The notes beneath the pieces were generated by a model that saw nothing but the letters and a program-made list of their open reading frames with translations, ran no database searches and was not told the origin of the DNA. DNA of 64,000 nt from Mesostigma viride (Eukaryota; Streptophyta; Mesostigmatophyceae; Mesostigmatales; Mesostigmataceae). The stretch lies in contig RPFO01000667.1 of assembly GCA_009746045.1 (NCBI GenBank), forward strand, positions 6,091,754-6,155,753. The letters run 5' to 3'. This document shows positions 21,183 to 31,700 of the stretch, in pieces (within the stretch, counting starts at the first letter, position 1; each line of letters opens with the position of its first letter). The position numbers and the translations under genes were made by a program.

Positions 21183-21780
21183 TTACGTTAGATGGATAGA
21201 GATTGTTACGCTCTTTCCAACGGCACCTTGAACACCTCATTTGGTTAAGGAACGTAAAAGTTATGACGTTTCCTAGGCTGTGCCGACAGTGCCCGGCGCG
21301 CCACTGTGGGCGCGTACGGACACAGGATGTACAAGTGTCACTTTGATAGTCCGCAGGACGTTGACAGGACTTGTACAGGACTTGATGGTCAATTGATAGG
21401 TAGGCGAGCTGTAGCGCGCCAGGACCTATGAGACAATTGATGCTGAGCAGTGTACGGATAGGTCCACAGGACTAGCCGTATGGACAATTGATAGATCTGC
21501 GCGCCAAAGGCGTGCCAGAGTCTGTGTAATCAATTGATTGATAGTTCAGCTGTGACAGTGCAGCTGAATACTTGGACGCGTCCCTAGCAAGCTATATGTG
21601 TGACTTGGTCGCACCGGGACGCTAGTTCTTGCGTGCACGTTCTCTTGGCACTGCGACCCTGTCGTCTGTGCTGCGTGCGGTCTTGGAAGTGACGTGACTT
21701 ACGTCTGTGTTCCTTATTCTTAATAAAGGCAACATTCCTGCAAGAACCATGGCGGAATTCAGGGCAACTCTCTCACAACT
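21183..21780 (+). repeat. Element 2 left LTR (direct with gag-pol), missing its outer ~18 bp
   Basis: Runs from TTACGTTAGATGG to CTCTCACAACT, very similar to 4134-4731. The palindromic tip AGTTAACGTAAAGG of the intact LTR is lost at the flip point. Confidence 0.83.
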
Positions 21781-21804
21781 CGTATTACTCGCCTTTTCAC
21801 GAAC

Positions 21805-22552
21805 ATGCCAAATTCTGAGGAATTCCGCATTCCCACTGATGAGGAGGTAGCTGCTCCGCCGGCTGATCCATTACCGGCTCCGCGTCCGCGCGAGCCAAGG
21901 CCGGCTGCGCCATCGTGGCAACAACTTCTTGACGAAGTCACGTTTCGCTGACGAACTCCATCGTCGTCAGCGAGCAGCACTCCCATTGCTCGGGGATTTT
22001 CCCGAGGACCCCCGTCTGCCGCAGCTGGTGCCGGCCATTCGAGGGCCGTTGGACCAAATCCGAAACATTCTTTCGCAATTTACGGTCCAGGTCCGTGGCG
22101 GCTTGCGGTCGGTGACCGAAGTCACCACCGCTATCGAGGAGGTGGACAACGCCATTTCCTCGCTGACCGGCTACCAGCGAAATTTGCAAAACTGGGCATC
22201 GACACGCACGGGGGGCGCGCCGGTGGTCACCACGAATTTATTTCAAGACCTCGCATTGCTGTCGCTGCTTACACGCGGCGTGCGCAGTCGAGAGCGACAG
22301 GTCCTCATCAACCTGGTCGCATTTCTCGCAGCCTTGCGCGAGTGGATTCCCGCAGGCTGGGAGTTGCTTTCAATTTTTACTCATCCTCTGCGCCTCGTCG
22401 CGCGTCGGCGAATTGCAATTTCCGAGCCGACGCAAAACCCGGCGAACACTCCGGTTTTGATTCGTACCGGTGCAGGTCCGGCGCACACGCCGGACATGGA
22501 GGATCCAGAGTACACCTATCAGTACTGTGATTTTCGCGGCCTCGACTACTGA
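21805..22552 (+). pseudogene. 249-residue LTR-adjacent ORF, element 2 left arm, frameshifted
   Basis: Starts MPNSEEFRIPTDEEV and reads in frame to DEVTFR, then stops at 21949-21951. Compared with the intact right-arm copy (33701-34450), single bases are missing in GTCACG(G)TTTCGCT(A)GACG, near 21940 and 21950. The remaining 200 residues are open in the next frame and end CDFRGLDY at 22552. One arm is thus broken while the other is intact. Confidence 0.83.
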
Positions 22553-22714
22553 ATAAATCGGCCCGTTTTCCAGTGCTCGTCGGCGTTTAGTCGACTTTTC
22601 AGCGGCGATTTGCGGGGGCGGCGGCGACACCGGTGCAGGCGGCACTAGTCGACAGTTTGTACATACTTTCTTTTGCTGCTTTGCTCAGGTGTTTTGGACA
22701 GCTTGTAGTGCATC

Positions 22715-23463
22715 ATGGCAGACGGGCGCCGTAGCAAAGGTGCCCCAGCCAGCGGGAATAATGGTGGTGCTGGTAGTGGGACAGCTCACGTAGATGACGT
22801 GGGTGTCACCGGGGAAATTACCAATGTACATCACAACCCTAATAATTCACAAGTTGTTCATGGATTTGACCTTACCACTCAGGGCTTATTAATTGTTAAT
22901 CAGCTGCAACCTGTCACATCAGACTCCAAGCCTAAGCAGGCTGAAGAGTTTGTAGAAGGGCTGGAAGGGTTTCCTAGTTTGTACGGGGGTACCAACTACT
23001 ATCAGATCTGGATAGGCAGCAGCACGTTTGGCAAGTGCACTGATCAGATCAAGGACCTAACCAGGGAATGCAAGAAGGCCAACAAGGCCTGGGCAGTATA
23101 TGTAGCTGAGCTGAAGGAGCTGCTTGAAGACCAGCGCAAGAAGGTCGGCATCCATTGGCAAGACAAGTATCAAGGGTGGGAGGTCAAGGGGGATCTCATC
23201 CAGAATTTCCTTAGCTATTGCAAAATGGTTGAGGAAGGCAGGGCCCACGGTTTCAACGTGGCAGACAACATAGCCCTGACCAACTGGTTGAAGGTCTCTG
23301 GGCTGGATAAGGCCACACGTGGCTCCTTAAAGGTCATGTGTGCCCCACACTCAACCCTCAAGGCCTACAAGGTCATAATCAAACAAGCACTCGAGGCAGA
23401 GGAGCTGTTTGAGGGTGGAGTACCAGCAGTGAAGGCTACCCAGGCAGGTGGGCGTACCCAGGG
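22715..23463 (+). CDS. Element 2 gag, N-terminal part
   Basis: Opens MADGRRSKGAPASGNNGG and runs about 249 codons in this frame. It has the copia-type UBN2-like gag look (FVEGLEGFPSLYGG; NFLSYCKMVEEGRAHGF; NWLKVSGLDKATRG; HSTLKAYKVIIKQAL). The leader from the 249-residue ORF is ~160 bp. At GGGGG (23461-23465) coding passes into the -1 frame, where the basic stretch RRGNHNKRKANHS leads into the zinc knuckle. Confidence 0.8.
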
Positions 23464-25347
23464 GGCTCCAAATCGTCTGAGGCTGACAGAAGCCAAGGAG
23501 GGCGTAGGGGCAACCACAACAAGCGGAAGGCCAATCATTCACCCGACCCTGACGGGAGGTCACACTCCAAGTCGGTGTTCAGGCGGGTGGGTGGTCAGCC
23601 CAAGCAGGGCAACGCATCTGACAACGGGGGCAGTGGCCAGGGCAAGTCAAAGATACAATGCTACCTGTGCAAGGGGTGGGGGCACATCAAGAAGGAGTGT
23701 CCCAGCTTCAAGAAGACCCAGGGCCAGGGCAGCAACAAGAATAACAACAAAAACAACAACAAGAACAACAACAAGTCCCAGGCAGGCCAGCCTTCAAAGG
23801 GCAGTCAACAAGAAGACAACAAGGAGCAGTGGCTGTCTGAGGCAACCCCTACACACCTTAATTCACCCAGGGGGGAGGCCAGGTGCTCCAATGCAGATTT
23901 TATATCTGGGCAACAAGAGGGTGATCTCCAGGTTCAGGGTGGCCCCAGGTCACCTGGAGAGGTACAGGTTCCTATGAAGACGTCCTTGACAGCTGGTGCA
24001 GCTGTAAGAATGTCTGACCCCATGCATCCTCGTGCTGGGCACGAGGGTGGACCTCTCATTTTGAGAGAAACCAATGTACAACCACAGAGGGGTGTGAAGG
24101 CCTCTGGTGGTATGCATGTGGTCCCTGCTGGCGGTCCAGGTGTTGGGCATGAGCAGGGTGACTCAGGCTCTGAGTCAGAACAGGATGGAAGTCAGCATGG
24201 TGATGCTGGACAACCTGACAGCACAGTCCTGACTGTGCCAGGGACTGCTTCCTCTGTGTACCAGGAGTTGGGTGCCCGAATCCACAACATGTTTGGGCAT
24301 GCCACTTCTCTGTCAAACAACTTTGCCTTCCGTATGGGCAGGGCACCCCTTCTCAAGGCGTGCCAGCAAGCTGCCTCACGGTGTAAGTGCCAGTTGTCCT
24401 CCAACAAGCCCAGGAAATCACATGCCAAAGCTCTACCTCAGAGCATTGGTGATCTGCAGTGTGATATCCAACACATCAGGGGCATGCAACTGTTGGTGTG
24501 CGTGGACAGGTACACAAAATACAAGGTGCTAGAGCATTTACCTTCTATGAAGAACAGGTACTTGCTGGCTGCCCTGCAGAATGTAAGAGCCAAGTTTCCT
24601 ACCACAAGGATCCAGGTGGACATGCAGTTTCAGCATCTCAAGGGTGATCCCACCCTTCCTGAGTTGCTGGTTACACCTAGGGAGGCTCATGGGCAGCAGG
24701 GTGCTATAGAGAGGGCAATCCAGGAGGTCAAGAAATTGATCATCTCTGAAGACTGGGTACCCTTGTCTGCACCTGCACTTGTCAGGAGTGCATGGCTGAG
24801 GAACGTGGAGCAGCAGCTGAACAGCAGGGTTAACTTCTACTATGATGGAGTTGCTGTCAGCCCAATGGGTCTATATCATGGCCTGTGCCCACCACATGTG
24901 CTGGAGGGCTGGAAACATGCTGCACATGTCACCTTTGCCAAGCTGAGGGAGAAGGACCGGGGTTGGAAGATGCTGGAGCCACAAGTGGGTCAGAAGGTCC
25001 TAGCTTGGAAGGAACCTAGCCTTTATGGCAAACGTGGTAGCTGGAGTCCTGGGGTGGTTACCCAGGTTGATGAAGCTAGCCACGCATGCTTGGTCAGCAT
25101 GGAGGACGAACCAAAGCATGTGCACCGGCTGAGTTGGTCATATGTCAAGCCTAACCTGATGAATGAGGGCAGTCAGGCACAAGGCTCACAGGATCTGCAG
25201 GATTTTCAGGTCCCAAGTGACATCACTGACGCAACGACCACATCTGTTGCAGGGGAATCTGTCAGCCCTGGCCAGGTTGCAGAGGTACTGTTGAACAGGC
25301 TGCAAGGTCAACAGCTGGGGAGTCAACTGTCAAGCCCAAGGCTCTAA
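23461..25347 (+). CDS. Element 2 gag zinc knuckle and integrase
   Basis: In the -1 frame relative to gag. The knuckle CYLCKGWGHIKKEC is a perfect CX2CX4HX4C. After a long polar linker comes an HHCC-like segment (HNMFGHAT ... CQQAASRCKC), then the DDE core: D in LQCDIQHI, VCVDRYTKY, D in RIQVDMQF 52 residues on, and E in GQQGAIERAI about 30 residues later. An SH3-like tail follows (VGQKVLAWKEPSLYGKRGSW ... RLSWSYVKP). Integrase joins cDNA to the target and fits the 5-bp target duplications. It lies upstream of the protease, which is unusual. Confidence 0.8.
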   Translation, partial: GGSKSSEADRSQGGRRGNHNKRKANHSPDPDGRSHSKSVFRRVGGQPKQGNASDNGGSGQGKSKIQCYLCKGWGHIKKECPSFKKTQGQGSNKNNNKNNNKNNNKSQAGQPSKGSQQEDNKEQWLSEATPTHLNSPRGEARCSNADFISGQQEGDLQVQGGPRSPGEVQVPMKTSLTAGAAVRMSDPMHPRAGHEGGPLILRETNVQPQRGVKASGGMHVVPAGGPGVGHEQGDSGSESEQDGSQHGDAGQPDSTVLTVPGTASSVYQELGARIHNMFGHATSLSNNFAFRMGRAPLLKACQQAASRCKCQLSSNKPRKSHAKALPQSIGDLQCDIQHIRGMQLLVCVDRYTKYKVLEHLPSMKNRYLLAALQNVRAKFPTTRIQVDMQFQHLKGDPTLPELLVTPREAHGQQGAIERAIQEVKKLIISEDWVPLSAPALVRSAWLRNVEQQLNSRVNFYYDGVAVSPMGLYHGLCPPHVLEGWKHAAHVTFAKLREKDRGWKMLEPQVGQKVLAWKEPSLYGKRGSWSPGVVTQVDEASHACLVSMEDEPKHVHRLSWSYVKPNLMNEGSQAQGSQDLQDFQVPSDITDATTTSVAGESVSPGQVAEVLLNRLQGQQLGSQLSSPRL

Positions 25348-26290
25348 CCAAGCCCAGGGGGACAAGTTTGGCTGGATTGATTGGGGCTCTACAAAGAGCC
25401 AAGAAGCAGCCCAAGGTAGCCAAGCTCAGGTGGCATGGCAATCTGGGGCTGGACACTGCCTTAGAGGTAGACACTAATTCTCAGGTTTCCATCATTGGGA
25501 CCAGAGCTGCAGCAGGGTACAGCATGACTGAACCCAGCTATCAGTTTGTGTCTGACTTCAGTGGCGGGGTACACGTGAAGGTACTGGGTGAGGTATCTAT
25601 TCCTATCCTTGGACAGGACACTGCATTTTGTGTCTTGGAGGGCTATCAGGGACCTGCTCTTCTGGGGCAGAATTTCCTATGCCAGGATGGGGTAGTGATC
25701 ACGTCCTCTCTCCTGACTAAGGAAGGGGCTGGTCAGGTCCCACTGATTAATTTCAGGACCACTCACCTATCACGTGCAGTAACCAGGACGGTTAAGCGTG
25801 TGCAAGTGTGCCAGGGGCAGGAGCCCTTGGTTGATGACCTCATATTGCCAGCTGCTAGTCATCCAAGCAGTTTGGGCATTGGTCCTCACTCACTTGCTGG
25901 ACACAGCCCTATCAACTACCAAGGCCTGGTGAAGCTCATGTCCTCTCCCATTATGTGTCCCCAGGTCACACTGGGTCTGATTAAATCTGGGGAGGACTGG
26001 ATCTCCAAGAAATGCGTGGAACCTGTCAATGACCTGCCTCCTGCACGACGTCTACTCAAGCTCAAGTTTGTCATCAAGATGAAGGAGGTGGACGGGGTCA
26101 AGGTACCACATGTCAGGCCAGTGCTGAATGAGTTCAAGGGTACTGGTGAGTGCACTGCTGAGGAGTTGTATACCCCTGGCATGCTGCATGACACTTGGAG
26201 GCTGCTGCTGTGTGTATTTCTAGGCCTTCTCAACAAGGGCTTGGACTATGGCTCAGTGGTGGTAGACTTCAAGAGGGCATTTCTGGAGGG
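25320..26290 (+). CDS. Element 2 retropepsin and N-terminal reverse transcriptase
   Basis: A further -1 frame step, probably near GGGG at 25317. The protease has LEVDTNSQVSIIG (DTN for the usual DTG/DSG) and a C-terminal GPALLGQNFLCQDGVVI, the retropepsin hallmark. The RT follows: KFVIKMKEVDGVKVPHVRPV, then VVVDFKRAFLEG, which is the copia motif VDxKxAFLxG. DTN at the active site may mean loss of activity or a variant. The frame ends its homology at GGGG (26287-26290). Confidence 0.75.
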
Positions 26291-26705
26291 GATGCAGATG
26301 TGGCACAGGAAAAGTGGGAGGGCAAGACGCCTTTCTATGTCAGGGTGCCTGCTGTATGGAAAAGGGACATTCACACTGAGTTCCTTAAAATCCTCAAGGG
26401 CCTGGAGGGCCTGAGGTCAAGTCCAATAATCTGGAGGGAGACTCTCAACCGTTTCCTGAAGGAGCATTGCAACTTGAAGGTCTCTCCTGTAGACCCCTGT
26501 CTGTTTCTGGGGCAATGGGAAGGCCTACCAGTGTATGCTTCGCTGCACGGGGATGACCTACATCTGATAGCTCCCACGTCGTGGCTTAAGGAGCTGATCT
26601 CCATCATTAAGTCCAAGTTTCCTCTGGGTAGGGAGCAATGGCAGGTGGAGAATGAGCCTCTGCTGTTTGTGGGCATGGAGGCCACACTGGTGAAGAAGGG
26701 GGGGA
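26290..26705 (+). CDS. Element 2 reverse transcriptase, C-terminal part
   Basis: Continues in the next -1 frame: DADVAQEKWEGKTPFYVRVP, SPIIWRETLNRFLKEHCN, DPCLFLGQW and VYASLHGDDLHLIA. The last holds the catalytic DD (copia usually YVDD; here HGDD). FPLGREQWQVENEPLLFVGM corresponds to the fingerprint following RT. It breaks at a six-G run near 26697-26702. Confidence 0.78.
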
Positions 26706-27456
26706 GTGGCGTATGCTGCTGGTGGGGGGCAATGATTATCAAGAGACCCTCATTAGCAAGCTTCCTCCAGTCATCACACAGGCACTGTGTCCCATGGTGA
26801 GGGGCATGGTTGCTTGGGTGGCAGGCATTTCCAGGCCAGACCTTATGGTCATAGCCAGGTTGCCTGATGACATGCTGATGGAGCTAGGGTCTGCCAAGGT
26901 GGCTGATCAGGTCAGGGCTTCATCTGGCATTCTGTTGTCTGCAGTGGATTTATCACAACCCATTTGCATGGAGCTGTATGTGGATAGCTCAATGGACAGC
27001 AGGCAGGTCTCCAAGGTCAGGGGCAGGGCTGCAGGGCTCTTTGTGCTCAGACAGGAAGGCCTGGGGAGTTTGGTGAGCTGGTTTAGTCGCCTGCACAAAC
27101 GGGTGGCTGTCAGCAGTGATGTGGCAGAATGCAGGGCTATTTGTGAAGGCATTCACACAAGCCTTTATCTGAAGGAGTTGCTTCATCAGATGACTTCTAA
27201 CACTCCTTGGCCACTTCAGGTTACCACTCTTCTAAAAACAGACTCCATGGGGATGGTGCAGTTTGTGCACAGGCAGATGGCCAGAAGTAGGGACTTGGAT
27301 TATCTCCTTCTTAAGGAATTGTCCTCCTTGGCCAATATTGAGCATATCCCTGGGGTTGACAATCCTGCTGATGCTTTGACCAAGCTAGTGCAGAAGGCAG
27401 CAGTGCAATACAAGGTTCTTCAGTCTCTGATGGACCCATCTCAGCAAGCTGTCTAA
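26700..27456 (+). CDS. Element 2 connection and RNase H
   Basis: Final -1 frame. EWRMLLVGGNDYQETL links to the RT, then MVAWVAGISRPDLM, and the copia-type RNase H: LYVDSSMDSRQVSKVRGRA (first Asp), SSDVAECRAICEGI (Glu), LLKTDSMGMVQFVHRQMA (Asp) and IEHIPGVDNPADALTKLV. It ends TAA after QQAV. The downstream ~560 bp up to the DIRS insert are non-coding. Confidence 0.82.
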
Positions 27457-28017
27457 GCTGGTGCCTGGTTATAGGGCATTGGAGAGCAGATTGTGTGGTA
27501 GTGTCAGCATTGTGACTGGCATAATACCTGTATTTTAGTCTGTACTAAGGCTCATGGACCATGTTACACTCACTCTGATTTTATTCAGGATACAGCCAGG
27601 TTTTGGCTGGGGTTCATGCTGTTGACTACACAAGGTTGACAGGTCCATTACAGACCATGTATTCTATTTTAAAAGAAATGTATATTTGTACATACTTCTA
27701 ACAATGGTCTGGGAACCTTCATACTGGGGTTTATAGGGCGGGGTTCGATTCCCTGGTATTATGTTTCTACAAGCTGGCCTGTTCAGGTGTTTGCCTGTTC
27801 AGACTTCCCTAGTTCCCCAGGGCAGGATTTAATTGTTGCCTATGTGTTTCATTTTGTCATTTGTTTGCTGTGGCAGTTTACCATCTGGCAAGTAGACGGG
27901 CGCCGTAAGACGGGCGCCAATAGACACCTGTTGAGAGAATGACAGGCAAACTATTGTAATACGCCTTACTTTGTCAAGTGGTATTTTAATTGTGATAGAT
28001 TTATTGTACTTATATTG
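27457..28017. other. Element 2 3' region, left of the nested DIRS
   Basis: Non-coding. Two copies of GACGGGCGCCGTA/CAA lie at about 27895-27920; the same motif marks the gag start and the inversion joint of element 1. A B-box-like GGTTCGATTCC is at about 27738. The remainder of this region continues at 33441-33692 beyond the DIRS element. Confidence 0.6.
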
Positions 28018-28077
28018 ATTCTATTAACCGTGGAACTCCAGGGAACACTTATTGCTTGGCAAAGGCTAGCCTTACCC
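28018..28077 (-). repeat. DIRS split repeat B2
   Basis: 60 bp, from ATTCTATTAACCGTGGAACT to CTAGCCTTACCC. It matches both ends of B1 but lacks the 75-78 bp interior of B1. Confidence 0.85.
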
Positions 28078-28103
28078 CCAAACACGCAGGGAGGGTGGGC
28101 GGG

Positions 28104-28534
28104 AAAAGAAAAGAGGCCGACCTTAGCTAGGTGGGTTTGTTTTTGTCCTTTTTTGCGTGTCATGCGGCCTTGGCCCGGACGGCATTTTTTCGCCACGCAA
28201 ATGTTGCGTCTGAACAAATGACGCAATGTGGCGTTCTAATTGCCGGCAGCTTACGTAAGGCTGCCGGGGCTATTAGGTCACATATTGCGTGAGAGAAAGA
28301 ATCTAGATCTAGTTAATCACTACGCCATGAGCCAAGAAACCTAGACAGTGGCAGGTTTATATCTCAACGTAGCTCCTGCCACCTGGCCAAGAAAAAACTG
28401 GCCAAAGCTTTGGCCACGACTGATCCGGATCAGGCCGCACCGGCCTCAAAAGGTTTGTCACGTGAACCCAATAACCTAGCTATAGCGGCTACCCTTCCAT
28501 CTCACTATAAAGAAACTATGTTCAGAGAACCACG
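28104..28534 (-). repeat. DIRS split repeat A2
   Basis: 431 bp, AAAAGAAAAGAGGCCGACC to TCAGAGAACCACG, identical by eye to A1 at 33010-33440. It contains the palindrome TGCCGGCAGCTTACGTAAGG with CTGCCGG. Confidence 0.9.
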
Positions 28535-28672
28535 ATTCTATTAACCGTGGAACTCCAGGGTAACCAGACTCTTTATTAAAACAATGAGTGGAGCACATAC
28601 AAAAGGCAGGCCACATCCCGGCCGCCGATGCTCATGGGAACACTTATTGCTTGGCAAAGGCTAGCCTTACCC
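28535..28672 (-). repeat. DIRS split repeat B1 and transcript 3' end
   Basis: Both ends equal B2; the extra interior carries, in element sense, TTTTAATAAAGAGTCTGG, a likely polyadenylation signal for ORF2. The A2/B1 joint at 28534/28535 (CCACG|ATTCT) represents the circle junction sequence. Confidence 0.8.
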
Positions 28673-28744
28673 TTATATCCCTCCCTGGCGATCCATGCCA
28701 GGGGCAAAGAACCTAGCATAATGACAGAGAAATGAACAACCAAA

Positions 28745-31700
28745 TTAGGTGGAGGGCAATTTCAAAATAGCCCGCCAGGCCCGAGGGGGGCAGGCGGCCA
28801 TGGCCCGAAGAATAACCTCAGGCAGCTGCACCTCCAAACTGCGGTGCAAGCCCACATAATGGGCAACCGTGGAGCTGCTAAGCCAGCGCCCCCGGCCCTG
28901 GATGTCCCCCATGCTGCGACCCGCGAGGAAATCGTGAGTGGCACCTCCATGCCGCAGCCCGTGAATGGTGAAAATCTGGGCGACCCCCAAGGCCTGACTC
29001 GCAGCCTGCCAAATGCGCCGGAATTGCGGGTAGGTGAAAGGGAACACGGCCTCCCAAGCGTGCTTACCCGCGATGCAGTGACGGAGGATGGTTTCAGACA
29101 TCACATCTTCTACCACCACTGACTGAGTCTTGCCCTTAGAGGTCTTGGTAGACCTCAGCAGTAGGGCGCCCCGTTGAGCCGGCCCAAGCCGAACGTCAGG
29201 CTGGAGGCGCACATGGCCAACACGGAGGTTCAGCGCCTCCGAGATTCGCAGGTAATGGCGGAACACGATGACAACCAGCAGGCCCGCAAGGCGCTGACCT
29301 TGCATGACCATCGTGCTGGCAAGTGCAAACGCCGCCTCCCATGGAATGGGAGGAGGGGCACGGGGGGGCACAAGTGTTTTCCACCCAGCGAGGACGCCAC
29401 GGGCCAAGTCCCACCGCTTCACCATACCGGGATAATAAAGTTGCAACCCCATCAAGGCATTGACACACACTTGGCGGCTGTACCCCCGAAAATGAGCCCA
29501 GGCGACATACGCACAAAATGTCTCCTCAAGGGTGTCAGCTCGTGACGATGACCCGTCCGCCCGCCCACCAGCCTCCCACCAAGTCAAGAGGGAATCAAGA
29601 CCACGACGGTAGGCCAGCAAAGTAGCCGGCTTTACTTTCCCCTCTAGCAATGGAAGGTAGCTAACAGGTGCAGGGGGCCCCGGGTTAGGATGGATGCCTT
29701 CCGCGGTCAGGTCGCGCACCCAGCCTGCCAAGAAAGTCGCCATGGATTGGCCGCGAGAAACGCCATCGGCTGGTTGAAGTGCACTCGGCGTCCACACCCA
29801 CTGGGAACGACTCCCCGTGGCGAGGGTCAGCGCGCACAAGCGGCGGCACTGCTTGTTGAGCTTGTGGGATGAGGACCGCCCCTTAGCCAAGCAGCCCAAC
29901 GCCGCGGTGGAGTCCACCAACCTCACCACCCGCTTGCCTCGGTTTGCCAAGCTGCGCGCACTCCTCTCCACGCCCTTCACTGCAGCCCGCACCTCCTTCT
30001 CGTTGATGTGCATCCCCGGATCCCGCCAACGACTCCGGACCCCAACCCGCCATTGCTGGCTAGTGATTGCTTGTTGCGCCCGCGCGCTCAGTGGCCTAGG
30101 GCCAGCGTAGGCCACCTCACTTGGTATGAGCAAAGTCGGGTACCCCCGCACCTCTCGTGCCCTCGCCAGCTCCGTCACATCGCCCGGCTCCATGGTTGCG
30201 TACACGACACCTTGCCCGTAGGTGGACGCGTCAGATGCAACCACCTCACGGGCCAAAGGTGCGCTTCGGTCAACCCTTAGCATGGGAGCCAAGGCCAGGG
30301 CACACTCTAACTCCTCCCGCACCCCGGCCCACAGCACCCAGGATCGCTGCCCCCACCCTTGCAGGCTGATGAATTTGAAACATTGCTGCCAAATGGACAA
30401 GCAGCTGCGGCTTAACATCTGCAGCCACAACCACCGCCCCAAGACGGCAGCCAGCCCCTCGGCCGTAGCTCGGCCTCGAGTGAGTATAGCCTGCGTGTGG
30501 GCGATCACAAGGTTGAGCTGCTTGACCGTTGGTTCCAGCACGCCGTTCCGTCGGTGCACCACCCCTAGGGCTTCTAGCTCGTCCCCTTCCAGGCTCGCCA
30601 TCTTAGTCTTCTCCTTAGACGGCACAAGGTTGTTAGGGAGGTAGCCTTCCTCAATAGCGCGCGTGATGAGCTGGTTCACCGCCTCGCAGGTCCGCCCGTT
30701 GCTGGCCACCAAGTCATCAATAGTGATGGACAGCATGGGGGCAGGGGGGTTTTCCAGGTCAATCTGAAGCTCCCCGGCGCGCTCCTCCTTGTACTCGATG
30801 GCCAAGCGCAGTGGCTGGCCACACTCGTCGCGCACCAAGGTGAGCTCACCTGCGCTTGAGAGGTAGTTGACCTGGCGCCTCGGATCCAGGGCACCGGTCA
30901 TGTAGAGCACCATCTCATGGATGGCCTCCCCCAGCGCCACCGCATGGGAATGTCCCATGGCCAGCACCTTGAGCACGGGCCACACCTTCCGCCTGGGCCC
31001 TGCCAGACCTACGCTAGTCGACCACACACTAGGAAGCCCTTGGTAGTCCCACCACCACTCGGGCACCTCGATGGAATAGTAGTATGACACGAGGTCGCTC
31101 TTGGCGCAGTAGCACCAGCCTTTGATGTAGACCTCCACGAGGATGCCCAGGTGGGGTAGCAGGATCTTGGGGGGGTCCACCCACAGCAGGTTGCCCAGCT
31201 TCCTGTTGACGATGAACCGAAGCTCACCCACCCCCTTGGCCACTCCAAAGCAGCCATCCACCCACTTGGGCCGCCTCTCCCGGAACGCCACCATGCCCAC
31301 GCCCGCTGCCCGGCTCATGAGCTTGCCCCATTCAGCCATGGAGCATCCCCGGCTGGGCTTGGGCACATTCCAATACTTTGCGCTCGCCACGACCGCTGGC
31401 TTGATGCAGTTCTCTTCGCTGGCATATATCTCCCGCCAGCTCGGCCGCATAGCCAACAGGTCGAGCAGCCGTGCCTTCCCCGCCACCTCCGCCTTTGGTA
31501 GACTCACCGCGTCCGCGCGCAGTTGTTCATACTTATTCTGCTTCCCATATATTGCATCAGCACCTTCTTGCTCCTGGCCTGTCGCAACGCCCCCTACGCG
31601 GCGACTGTGCCAGGTGCAGTGCCTCTTGACCCTCGCAAGGGCCTCCTCCCTCCCCTTAGAGCACGCCCCTCTAGGGTTAGGAGGAGGGTCTTGCCCCCCT

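Noticed and set aside
27730-27760. B-box-like GGTTCGATTCC in the element 2 3' region
   Set aside because: A T-arm can be drawn, but no matching acceptor strand or A box lies at tRNA distance.
27966-28226. ORF opening MRHLFRRNICVAKK (also at 32650-33132)
   Set aside because: It lies in the DIRS A repeat and runs into different sequence at each copy; it is non-coding repeat read through.
28844-30644. Several plus-strand ORFs of 60-140 codons
   Set aside because: They overlap the DIRS ORF2 on the opposite strand and carry no recognisable domain; high GC content leaves such shadows open.
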